64,000 bases of DNA. It comes from Dicyema japonicum (Eukaryota; Dicyemida; Rhombozoa; Dicyemidae). The stretch's first letter is position 1. Each line of letters starts with the position of its first letter. The DNA is taken from NCBI GenBank assembly GCA_011109175.1, contig RDEW01000028.1, positions 572,458 to 636,457 of the forward strand, in the 5' to 3' direction. The position numbers were made by a program, and so were the translations under genes. The notes beneath the pieces are model-generated. The model saw only the letters and a list, made by a program, of their open reading frames with translations. It was not told the origin of the DNA and did not search any database. Shown here piece by piece: positions 10,863-21,500 of this stretch.

Positions 10863-11150
10863 CTTTTTCGTGATTTCAGAAGAGCCTATTACTGTCGGCC
10901 ACGTGATTTAATTTCTTTAATGAAATTAATTTTGAATCATCTGCACATACCAAAATTTTACAGCAAAGAATCTTCCTTCTCGTGGACTTGATTAACCCAG
11001 AGCACTTTCAAGGAAACTGATGATTAACAAAAACATAACGACAAAAAGTGAACGCTCTTATAGATAAGTCGATCGGATATGGTCCGACGTGACCTGATTA
11101 CTAAAATTGTTCCAAAGATCAAGGATAAAACCAAACTAATTCCTTAATCC
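10863..11150. other. Interval without recognisable features
   Basis: No open frame longer than chance and no repeat match is seen. It separates the RT relic from a SINE-2 copy. Confidence 0.35.
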
Positions 11151-11400
11151 TAATTCGTTCCTGCAGAACTCTCATCCAAGCACAGTGATCCAGATGATGT
11201 TGTCCGGGAAACTGAGTTCGATTCCAGAACTCGTCGCCAGGGAGTGAAATTATTTCCAGGATTCTTTTGAATCTCGGCCAAGCATTGGGTGTCTCCTTAG
11301 TAAAGTGGATCCAATTACGCTACCGTCAGGAAGGAAGAAAAATCTTCAATCAAGTAACCACATGGCACGTGCATGATTTACGTACTCGATTCAGTTTTTT
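11150..11400 (-). repeat. SINE-2 family copy (inverted)
   Basis: The reverse complement aligns with 15740-15960. It shares 'attccagaactcgtcgc', 'ggccaagcattgggtgtctcctta' (compare 'ggccaggcattgggcatctcc') and 'gtggatccaatta'. It lies about 400 bp upstream of ARID4. Confidence 0.55.
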
Positions 11401-11812
11401 CACGAAAGTGTTGTTTATTAAGGAAAATAATTTTAAAATAATTATGTTTAAAAAATTCGAGACTTGAAACGTTATCGACTCAATAAAGGTTCCTTATATC
11501 ACTGAATTAAAAATATCAGGTAACCCATCTCAAATTATCCCCAAATACTATAAGGTGTCATCTAGATATCCGATGTGGATCACCTCGTGGGAAGAGCGAA
11601 CGTTATGTTTTATATGATGGATAAAACCCTCATCCCTTTCCCCATTGGGACCACAATGATTGTATTTAGGATACTTTAACTCGCTTACATTATTATTTTA
11701 TTATTTTAACTCGCTTGCATAAACATCTCTTGTCCCGTCATCGGATTATTTTAAATCAAAATGAATTTAATTGAATAATAATTATCTAATTATTTTTCAA
11801 TTAAATTCAAAA

Positions 11813-14151
11813 ATGTGTGATTCTTTGTTCCTTCCAGTCGGCACAAGGGTTTCTGCTAAATTCTGTGGCGCCTATTGCAAGGCAGTAATAAAATCCGTAG
11901 AAAGAAGAGGCTTAATATCTGTATATGTGAAACTGTTTATTCTAAGGTACTGACGAACTCTAAAGAAACTGTGAAAATTGACTGTGTGGATTACATTTCT
12001 GGGAAGATGCTAGTGAGTCAGCTGTTCATATTTAGCCATCTTCTCTCATTAAGGTCCGTCATAATAGCTCCGAGGTACTTGTGACATTTCTGCAGTTTCA
12101 CGATCACAGCATGTACAGAGTCAGTTGTGCTTAATTGAAACATTTTAGTATTTGACGACGGGGAAGGAAAAATAGTGCGACGCAGTCAAATACGTAAAAT
12201 TACGATCGATACTCATGCCAATACTGTGGTCTGACTGTTTGCTTTACTTTTTAGTATCCCGTGCTTGAATCTACCAGAATGGCCAAAAAACGAATGAAGC
12301 TTCTTAAGTATATATCGCATAACCTGAGTAGGACTGAATGTGCCCATAAACCTCAACAAGTCGAGTCCGTGGACGTTGGAGATGTAGTTCTGTTGCCTGA
12401 CAGCGAAAAATCCGAAAAAGAATTTGCTGTGCCAGCAATAGTGTGCGATCCTACCGCAGATTACGTGGGGTCTTCCTCTGAAAGCGGGAAAATACTCATA
12501 AAGTCCTTTTATGACGGGAATTTGTAAGCTTTATGTTAGTAATCCGTCTTAGTCATTTGGTTGATAAATCAGGGCTCTCTTCTTTCGTACGTAACAAAGT
12601 GAGGATATCCCCCGACTCAAAAATGTACAGAGCTGTCGAACAAGCCTGTATTTATTGTGATCTCAAACGACTCCCTGAAGACTGGTCAGATCAGGAACTT
12701 TTGGGGAAATCCAAGACTGAAGAGGGAAAAAATGTTCTAATAAACCTAAAACCTAGTCACTTTCGGGGTCAGAGTCTCAGAAGTACCCTCTGATATCGAA
12801 AACAAGGATCTCTTCGTGGCTCACTTTTTCAAGTTTTTGGAGGACTGCAGAACTCCAATAAATACGACTCCCATGCTAGGCAACCGTGAAATTGATTACT
12901 ACGAATTTTTTAAGGTTGTGAAGAACCTCGGTGGTTATAAAAAGGTACGAGTAAGTTGATCCACGTTCTTAGGTCTCAAAAGATGTTAAATGGCACCTTG
13001 TGCGGGAAAAAATGAAGAATTATGAATGTGACACACAAGAGATAAGACAGGCCTATATAAAGTTATAATTATTGATATTGTTGGTATTTGAGTCAGTTTG
13101 AGGACTTTAACAAGAAATTTGGGTTCGTAGTCCTTAATAGATCGACAGGAATCATTTCGGGGGCTTCTTGGAGAGAACAGAACATCCCTTCAAATCGAAT
13201 AGTCGTCCCTTTCAGCAAGGTCCTATTTTTTGTTATTTTTAGAAGAAAACGATGACCTCTTCTCCAAAAATAAACATCAAGGAGAGCAATGGTAGAAAAA
13301 TATCCCGACTGGTGAGTTTTTGCTTATTTTCGAAGGACTTGTCTAGTTTGGTGAAAGACGAGAATTTCTACAAGACAAGGGACGAGTTCTTCCTTCCTGG
13401 CAATATTTTTGAAATTATGACCGACGAAACCACCTTGACTTACAGAATTAAAATAATTGCTGTTGATGATCGGGATGACTCCAAATACTACCAAGTACAC
13501 TACGTTGGCTGGAATGTACTAATTTGATTTACACTTCAGGTTAAGTTTGACGACGTGTTTGACGAGGCTACTCTGTGGATGTTGCTAAATGAGGTTAAAG
13601 GCAACTGGAATAAACTGGGTATTCGATCCAATGAGAATACTGATTGTTGTACTGAAAGACGTTGTGCCTTCTACAAGAATGTGGCCATTGATACAGAAGA
13701 GATGAACCACCCATCCATATTTAAGTTGGAAAGTGCCCAGAATACTGAGATTCGGAAGGAAGTTGAGAGTAAAGACATTAAATTTTCGCCCAAAACGGAG
13801 GAAAGACATTCCAGTGAATGGAGACAAAAATTCACGGTACCCCCCACCATCAATTCATATGTCAGTACTTTGGTTGACAGTAAGTGTTTTGGTGATGTTT
13901 AGATTTGGCTGCCATAAAGGATGAAACCGAAATGATGGACTTTGTAGAGGAATATAATAAAAGTGTGCTAAATTTAGGTTTTTGGGTGATGTTATTCTGT
14001 AGACGGAGTTGAAGATTTGACTGATGAGGAACAGTGCGTGTTTTGGGAGAACAGATTGGAACAGATGCACAGATTGTATAAGAAGACTAAAAGGCTGAGG
14101 AATGCATTGGTTCGTTATAGGGAGAAAAATAAGAGAATTAAAGATTTGTGA
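11813..14151 (+). CDS. ARID4: ARID4-like chromatin regulator (RBB1NT, ARID, chromo-barrel)
   Basis: Fifteen exons are separated by fourteen GT..AG introns of 21-31 nt. The spliced frame is 1986 nt, 661 aa. The N-terminal RBB1NT/Tudor-like region (about 1-150) has 'LPVGTRVSAKFCGAYCKA' and 'FDDGEGKIVRRSQI'. A middle region has 'KILIKSFYDGN'. The ARID domain (about 272-364) has 'FFKFLEDCRTPIN', 'LGNREIDYYEFFKVV' and 'LGGYKKVSKDVKW'. A chromo-barrel (about 437-489) has 'YYQVHYVGWN'. The C-terminus is a basic coiled coil (about 614-661). Family knowledge: ARID4A/B bind RB and recruit Sin3-HDAC for repression. This copy is about half the usual vertebrate length, and the long acidic C-terminal extension is absent. 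The start is the ATG at 11813, just before the conserved motif. A Tigger transposon lies 166 bp downstream. Confidence 0.92.
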
Positions 14152-14317
14152 TATTTTTTAATTTAAATTTTTAAAATATGTTTAATATTTTGTTTTCTAT
14201 ATTATAAAACTAAATTTGTGTGTATGTGTGTGCATGGTTCTACAGTTAGACGTCAATGGGATAAGAAGCAAGATTTTGGGACTACGCTCTCTCCGGGTTT
14301 TGGAAATAATCTGTATA

Positions 14318-15230
14318 CAGTCCCACCCCGGCGGTGGGGTACCCCGCTTTTCGGGGCATTTTTCATTTAGAGTCTATTTTCCAGCATTAATTTCCACATT
14401 TGGAAATTTTCTGGAGCCCCAAACCGGGGCACAAAGTATTTGAAATATTCCAGAAACTCAGAGAACATAATTTTCCAATATCAAGGCCAATCATTAAAAA
14501 ATAGGCTTTTTTGTTGCATCAAATATTGGACTACAGTACTTCTATGTTGCAATTATGAGGGTGAAAACTTGAACCATTGATTATTGGGAAATATAATAAA
14601 CCTCGCTGTTTCAAAAATTTCGATTTTTTAATCGAAATTTTATGTCTTCAGGACATCGAAAGTGATCTTAAAGAACGTCTTTCAAAACTCAACCTTCATC
14701 AGGTTGCAATGCTGGTTTCAAAAAGTTGAAATAAAGTAACAGAAATTTCAATCACAGATTGTTGGAAACAAATTGAAAAAAATCGTGATGTCTAAAATAT
14801 TTATGATCGCCTAACTGATGAAATAATGACCGGAGCTGTAAATGAAATATTAACGGAGGCTGATGATGAAGAAACTATTGAATGCGTCACTTTTATCTAT
14901 AATGGAGATATAGCTGAATACGAGGACGTGACAGAGAAACAAATTCTGGAAACTTTGAATTCTCTGGAACAGAACATTTTCTGCATAACACCAAAGTCAT
15001 TAAAAAATTCTACGAATTCCGAATGACAGTAATGAGAAACATCCGAAATGGTTACAAAATTGGAGGAAAAATAACCGATTACTTCGTTAGCGACTTGATA
15101 GATTCATTAATCATAAAATAAGATATCTTGCCTTTTTTTACATTTATATAGTTTAAAATAAAAGATTTTAGAATGGAAAAAACAATAACCCCTGTTTTCG
15201 CACAAAGTGTCCCAAACCGGGGTTACACTG
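14318..15230 (+). mobile_element. Tigger/pogo-like DNA transposon, internally deleted
   Basis: The element is flanked by TA duplications (14316-14317 and 15231-15232) and begins 'cagtcccaccccgg', ending 'ccggggttacactg'. Inside, a CENP-B-type HTH fragment ('IFQKLREHNFPISRP', near 14440) runs straight into a DDE_1 segment ('EPLIIGKYNKPRCFKNF', near 14570). An acidic C-terminal ORF of 66 aa is at 14826-15026. Most of the HTH and DDE domains are deleted, so it is non-autonomous. The ends carry short GC-rich palindromes. Confidence 0.85.
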
Positions 15231-15239
15231 TAATAGGGA

Positions 15240-15720
15240 TGAAAATACTGCGAATATACTATCTCCTGATGGACTCATTCTTTTCAAGCGCTATTTTCAT
15301 CCATATCAGCAGGAGACAGTTTTTGAACATAAAAAAGTCCAATATGGTCCAGAAAGGTCAATCTGTCAACAAACATGCCCAAAAGCGTCCCTTTCTTACA
15401 CTCCCTTATTTGACCTTTTTTATTTCACAACCAATGAAATCAAGTGAGCTGAGGTCCGTAATTCGAATATCTAAAGCAATGTCCTCTATTTGTTTTGTGA
15501 CAGAAGGCCTTAAGGATTCTATAGGGATAATCTTGCTGAGTCAGGTGTTCAAATTGTTTGAAATAGTTTTTTAATCTATTAAGTTGTTTTATATAACAAC
15601 TTACCAATTAAATAATTAAATGATTTTTTTGATTGAATTTTATTGACTTATTATCATTTTGACAGTTTGCGTATTTTTCTGAGTTCAGAAAAAAAATAAT
15701 TGTGTTTCCTCACGATTATT
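15240..15720 (+). other. Interval with one ORF of unknown meaning
   Basis: An ORF of 133 codons (15173-15574) starts inside the Tigger end and runs through unique sequence. It has no recognised motif and no microintron structure, so I do not call it a gene. The remainder is AT-rich. Confidence 0.3.
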
Positions 15721-16018
15721 AAGCTGCATGGCGCCATGTGATGTATGTGGATAATTGGTTGAAAATTTCTCTTCCTTCCCTCTGATGGCGTCATTGGATC
15801 CACCTTATTAAGGAGATGCCCAATGCCTGGCCGGCATTCATTCCACAAGGAGACAATTTCGTTTCCTAGCGACGAGTTCTGGAATCGATTTCAGTTCACA
15901 AGACAACGTCCTTTGGATCACTGTTCTTTGGTGAAGGTCCTGCTGGAAGGTGTCAGTATCAAAGAATTAGTTAGTTTGGGTTTATCCTTGGTCTTTGGAA
16001 CAATTTTATTTATTTAGG
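15720..16018 (+). repeat. SINE-2 family, fullest copy of the first tail variant
   Basis: The head is 'tgtatgtggataattggttg'. It is followed by 'gcgtcattggatccacctta', 'ccaatgcctggcc', 'cgacgagttctggaa' and a 3' end 'agttagttagtttgg...aattttatttattta'. Partial matches are at 5690-5880 and 11150-11400 (inverted). Confidence 0.6.
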
Positions 16019-16084
16019 TACCTCTTTATTACTCCACTTTGAAACATTTTACAACTGTCAAGTCCTCGGTTTTTCCATGAATCT

Positions 16085-16345
16085 TTTTTTATTTATTAAC
16101 CCCGGATACACCGAGAAAGAAGTTAAGTGAACAACTAATTAAGTGTATCCAGTTTCCACTTCTACAGAAACAGTGTCTATCTGGAATTAACATAAAAAAA
16201 TAAAAGACGTCCATTTTGCAATTGTGGAAACCCCTCCTGTGGAGTGGGGGAGAGCAAATGATCCTGTTTCGTGCCAGCCAGGCACTGGGCGCCACCTAAA
16301 CAGGTGGATCACATGACGTCACCCTAATAGGAAGAGAAATTATTT
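16085..16345 (-). repeat. SINE-2 family, second tail variant (inverted)
   Basis: Read on the minus strand it has 'gacgtcatgtgatccac', 'aggtggcgcccagtgcctgg', 'ggacgtcttttatt', and a tail ending 'tcggtgtatccggggttaat' plus 'aaataaa'. The same tail motif appears at 16345-16370, 29058-29085 and, weaker, 30714-30735. A diverged copy is at 44060-44295. Confidence 0.6.
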
Positions 16346-16432
16346 ATTAACCCCGGATACACAAAAAGAGGAGAGTGATTGCCAGCGATTTTGATAATTA
16401 GTTAAAATAATTAAAATATCGGAAATAATTTA

Positions 16433-17640
16433 TTAAGGAAAAAAAGTGAGTAAATGGTCATATACCGGCCGCCCTGATTGCTGGCTATTCCATCAGGATG
16501 GCGAGCGAGATTCCTTCAAATAATCAGCAGCGCTCACGGGGGTCCCTGATCGTGTAAAAATCCGATTCCCTAGACGACTCAGGAATTCCAGCGTCGCAGG
16601 CGCAAGGGAACCAGACGTTTCAACGGCGATCGGAATAAACATAAATCCTTTGGTAGAACCGCGTACTTTTCCCGTTTCAATCTCTCGGCCTTCTCAACGG
16701 CGGAACAGGCCCCAGAGGCACTTTGAAATAGGTTGCAAGGGGCAAACGTGTCGGTGCAGGTAACGTCCCAGACAAGAGGTTTCCCGGTTTCAAAAAGGAA
16801 TATTGTCATCCTATCTGGTCGTTTTCCGTCACGCCTGCATAGACCGACTGGTTCGAGCATGGAGGGGTGTCCGGCGGTTTCCAAAGCTCGCCTAAAGACT
16901 TCGTTCAAGGCCATGTGTCTGGGAAATCTGCCTGCACTCTTACTGCAAGAAAGAGGGTGTAGGGCAAAACATCTCCGCATCGGCACGGATGTGGAACACA
17001 GATTTTAATCCCAGTCGTAATGAGATCCCAATACGGACGCATTCATCATCCTGAAAGGTACCCAAAACTCCATTGAGAATGGCGTTGAGCCAGGAACCGT
17101 TCTCGGAAGACGCCCCCGACAACAAACAGGCACGGCGATCTTGGCTAGATGACACTAGCAAATCTTTGAAAGAATTCCGGCATTTAACATCGTCCAGGTC
17201 CCGCTGAGAGAACGCAGAAAGCAGGGAAAGCTGATAAGTGCGGCTCCAGGCCTCACGAGCATGGCTGGCGTCTTGGTCAATAGGGAATTCAGGGAGGAGT
17301 GTAGAATCCTCTTGAAAAGGATGTTACAGGCCCTTAGCGACGAGAGATATGCAGGTAGATCCTCACAGGGATAGTCCGTGAATAACTTAACTCAGATATG
17401 AGGCGTAAGAATGTTTCGGGGTCCATGGTTGATGAGTAATTAACAGGAGAGTTAACAGTGGGCGGCACGGGGAACCTCCCTGCATAGGCCGAAGCATGAC
17501 TGGCAGTGCCATACTCCAAGCACGCTCGCTGTGGCTTAGGATAGCTTTATACACCCTAGGTGGAAGAAATCTCCACAAGCAGAGCAGTAGATCCCACCCT
17601 TCCGAGTTTTGACTACCCGACAGGATGAACACATTTCAGA
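16433..17640 (-). mobile_element. R2-like retrotransposon 3' half with REL endonuclease
   Basis: On the minus strand a degenerate upstream part (17640-17170) leads into 'GSWLNAILNGVLGT', 'DDECVRIGISLRLGL', a Cys/His region, then 'FPRHMALNEVFRRAL', 'LEPVGLCRRDGKRPDRMTIF' and 'PLVWDVTCTDTFAP'. This is the CCHC-plus-restriction-like endonuclease order of R2/NeSL-type elements. 'RPD...WD' supplies PD and the following acidic residue of the PD-(D/E)XK fold. The endonuclease part (16579-16986) is one open frame of 135 codons; upstream frames are broken. The 3' UTR and end match 3784-4000. Confidence 0.85.
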
Positions 17641-17880
17641 TGACTTGGCTGGTAGAGTTAAAAGGGTATATTTATCAAAATAATTGCTTTGCAATGACTA
17701 ATCTGATGCCAAAAATATCATTGTTCGACCACTTTTTTACTTGGGGATCGATCCCATATAGTCCTTAACTTTAATCTAATACCAAAAAATATCATTTTTA
17801 TCCCATTTTAGAAATCACTTTTTCGACATCTTTACTCGACCTCTTTCCATGTCGTCTCTAACTTTAATTTGAGTTCTAAC
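17640..17880 (-). repeat. Repeat family E units (inverted)
   Basis: It contains 'ggggatcgatccca' and 'tcgacctctttcc', the reverse complements of the family core at 4430-4600, with the same AT spacer. Confidence 0.45.
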
Positions 17881-18210
17881 GCCTACCTTGGCCTTTACTT
17901 TGGATTTTTGAAAATTAGACCATTTTGCCTAATTCTAGAATCATATAGTATAGAGCTAAATTATGGAATTTTTGTGGACAAACAGTCAGACATTAGTATT
18001 TTTTAAAAGTTTCTTTATTAGAAAGAAAATAATAATCAATAAACTAAAGTTAGACATCCATCTATCCCATGAGTCCACTTATAGGACTAATTTTTTCCCC
18101 TGTGATTTTATACTGCACCACATAATACTTCCCGCCTTTGACATATCTCCATTGTATTTGTTTCATCAGGAACACCCTCGGGAAACGTTTCTTTCAATGC
18201 AGAATAAACA
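17880..18210. other. Interval without recognisable features
   Basis: One 88-codon open stretch (17963-18229, plus) has no known motif and no exon neighbours. Confidence 0.3.
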
Positions 18211-18213
18211 CAC

Positions 18214-18480
18214 ATGCAAAACACTATAGTATTTATAATAACCTTTAGATTTCATAAAGTCCGTTCATTCAATTTTAAATTTAAATTTATTGAACCAAAA
18301 AACACCTTGGGAATTGATCTGAGCAAGGCTTTCGACAGCATAAACAGAGAAAAACTAATGAACATACTAACCAAAATATTAAATGAGGACCCCCTGCTAC
18401 TCTCGTTAGTTACTCTCGTTGTTGCTATGAGGAATACGAGAATATTTTCAGATAAAGATATGTTTAAAAACTCTGAGTAG
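18214..18480 (+). pseudogene. Reverse transcriptase palm fragment
   Basis: The translation 'LGIDLSKAFDSINREKLMNI' is RT motif A (D..KAFDS) of a group different from the Jockey-like element that starts just downstream. It has no preceding or following RT motifs and is a short relic abutting the next insertion. Confidence 0.6.
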
Positions 18481-18522
18481 GAAGTCAGTGTTACTGCTAT
18501 CCTAGAAGTAAAAAACTGCTTA

Positions 18523-21500
18523 ATGGGTGCACTCCGAATATTCAATACTATATGTAGTAAGGATTCTCTCAAGGTGGCTCGAATATCGCGCCGACACACA
18601 GGAGAATTTCTCCTGAACTTTAAAACTACAAGTGATTTGGAAGGTTTCCAGAATCAACTAGAAGAAAGAAAACCTTTTGAGTTAATGGACATTCATTACA
18701 AAAAGCTACGCCGAGACCCTTAGTAGTTATGCTCAAAAGTCTTCCGACGTGGATTGAAACCAATGAGTTGGAAGAATACCTTGGAACGATATTGGGAGAA
18801 AAATTTACGGTTGAAAGATTTGAAAAGCAGGGCATCAGACTATCTGTTGCCAAACTTACAATTTCGGACAGAAATGAGGCTGAATCTCTTGTAAGATTTG
18901 GACTGATAATTGGATATCTGAAGATAAAAGTTGAATGGTTCAATAAACCAGAGATCCAATGTTTTCGTTGTCAACAGTTTGGTCATATTGCTCGTTTTTG
19001 CAAGAATGTTGAAAGATGCCTTGTTTGTTCTGGGCCACATAGAAGATCGCAGTGTCCGGTTACAAACAATAATAAGTCGTGTGTGAATTTGTGGTTCATC
19101 CAGCCACTTTGCCAATTATGGAGGATGCCCCAAGGCTGTTGAAGCTAACATAGCGAAGAAAAACAAAATTGACCAAAAAAGGAAAGAATCGAATGGAAAA
19201 TTATCTCTAAAACGAAAAATGCCCATAATGGAGAAAGTGAAGTTTCCAATATTGGAACGAATAAGAAATTAAGAATGTATGAGCAGACTGGCTGGAATAC
19301 GACATATAATAAGAAACCTTTTATAAAAGAAACAGTAGAAACTTCAACACAGACAAGCAGTTTTGATGATAGTGACCAGGCGGAAGCACCTGTTAGAAAA
19401 GTGACTTTTGGAGTTGCTACACAGACTATCGAGACTCACTCAAACATCTAGTCTGAAAATGAAGAAGTAGTAGCTTCCAACTTGATTCTTGACAAGTTGG
19501 AGAGAAGCATTAAAGATATGACTAAACGAAAAAGGATTCTAAATTTTTACTAGATTTGGTGGCGCTCTTAAGAAGAGAGGGCAGCCACCAAAAAAACCAG
19601 AAGTAGTCAGGATAACCCTGATTAATGCCCGTTCTCTTCCGAAACGGGCCTCAGTGCTGGTTGCTCTAGCCAGCACGATCCAGATGGATGTTCTAATTAT
19701 AAACGAAACTAAATTGAAGAAAAGACCATTTAAAATTGATGGATACGACTCATTAGATATTTTTTGGAAGACTGGTTCTTGTGCTGGAACAGGAACTTCA
19801 ATTTACTACAAAACTTCTTTAAATACAAGACTACCCACAATCAATGAAGAAAATCTTTGTGAACTAGCAAGCATTCAACTACAAACAACCATGGGATGGA
19901 TAACTATCGGAGGAATCTATTCTAAAAAACTACGAGAGTATCCATGGATTGTTGACAAATTTATGGAAAACAATGAATATCCAATCCTTGTTGGGGACAT
20001 GAACGCTAAACATACTGAATATGGTTGTGTAACAACCAATCAAGATGGAAAATGCCTTGTAAATGGATGAAGTCTGGAGAGTTAAAGATTTTAACTTCGA
20101 TCGAAATTAATCACTTTGCACCGAGTAGTGGGGACAAGCTCAGAGTTTTTGTGATGCCTCAGAATCTGAGCAAAATTTATGAGCACCCATATGTGGAGCA
20201 AGATATTGGAAGCGACCATCTTCCACAAACTTTGGAAATAGGGACGGGGCCTATATCTGCTGAAAGAACTTTTGTTGGCTACAATTTTAATAATGTCAAC
20301 TGGGTTGATTTCGATTATTTTATACGAGTGAAACTGGGAAATGTCTGTGATCTATTGATCTTGGACTCCTCAGATATTGATTACTTGGATGACGGAAATT
20401 AGGACTTTGATATTGTGTTATTTGGACGAATATGGAAGTAAAAAATTCCGTATGCCGCATGGATGCTTATCAATAAGCTTAAAAGAAGATTCCCTCTATC
20501 GAGAGAAAAAATCACTTGAAAGTTAACTCAAAAGATGTTGGAACATTCCCGACTCGGAAAAGCTAAAGGTTCAGATCAGCTTAGTGAAAAATGAATTAAT
20601 GGAAATATCCAAACGAAAACAGGAAAATAAATGGAGAAGAGAATGCTCAAAGATCAATCACAAGAATGCAGACTTTTGGAAAGTATTCGCGAGATTGAAA
20701 TCCTCTGATGACAAATGTGATGAAATACACCTAAAATCATCCAATGGTTGTTGTATTTCAAAGGGGGAAATCCCAGAAATTCTACGGCAACAGTTAGCAA
20801 AAATTCAAAAAGTAGATCCTGCTTCCATTATTCCATGTGAATTTCGAAGCAATAATCATCACTATGATAGGATGGTGTCAATGAAGGGTCCTATGTGTAC
20901 TCCTATTTCCCCTGAAGAAGTAAAAATTGCGATTTGTAGCTGCAAGAACAAAACCCCTGGATGGGATTTTATCCCAATGAAAATATTCAAGAATGCAAAT
21001 GCTATGTTAATTGATGCATTAACCATGCTTTATAATGCCTCGTGGAAACTTGCTCACGTTCCATCGACCTGGAAAAAGTCGATTGTTCGGATGATTGGAA
21101 AGAAAAGCAAATCAAGATCTAATCCAGAAAATTATAGACCAATTAGTCTTATTTGTTCAACTTCAAAAATTATGGAGAAAATTGTCTTCAATAGATTATC
21201 AAAAGTGGTTGAGGAAAACAATTTTCTTGCAAACAATCAGTGGGGGTTCCGTAAAAATAGAGGAACTGAAGACTGCATCCGAACTTAGGAAGTCAATTCA
21301 AGTAAGAAAGAATATTTTACTGCAACGTGTTTGGACATATCCAAGGCTTTTGACAGTGTCTGGCATGAGGGACTTCTCGAGAAAATGTCAAAGCGAACAT
21401 TGGAAAGTCGGCGCTCATGTGGATTAGAAACTTCCTTATGGGAAGAGAGTCTTATATTCGTGTGGGAAATATGCCCTCTAAAAAGATAAAACTAAGAAGA

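Noticed and set aside
15173-15574. 133-codon ORF as a gene
   Set aside because: It starts inside the Tigger terminal region, and its sequence shows no domain or splice structure.
17963-18229. 88-codon ORF as a gene
   Set aside because: No motif, no exon neighbours, and it lies between retroelement relics.
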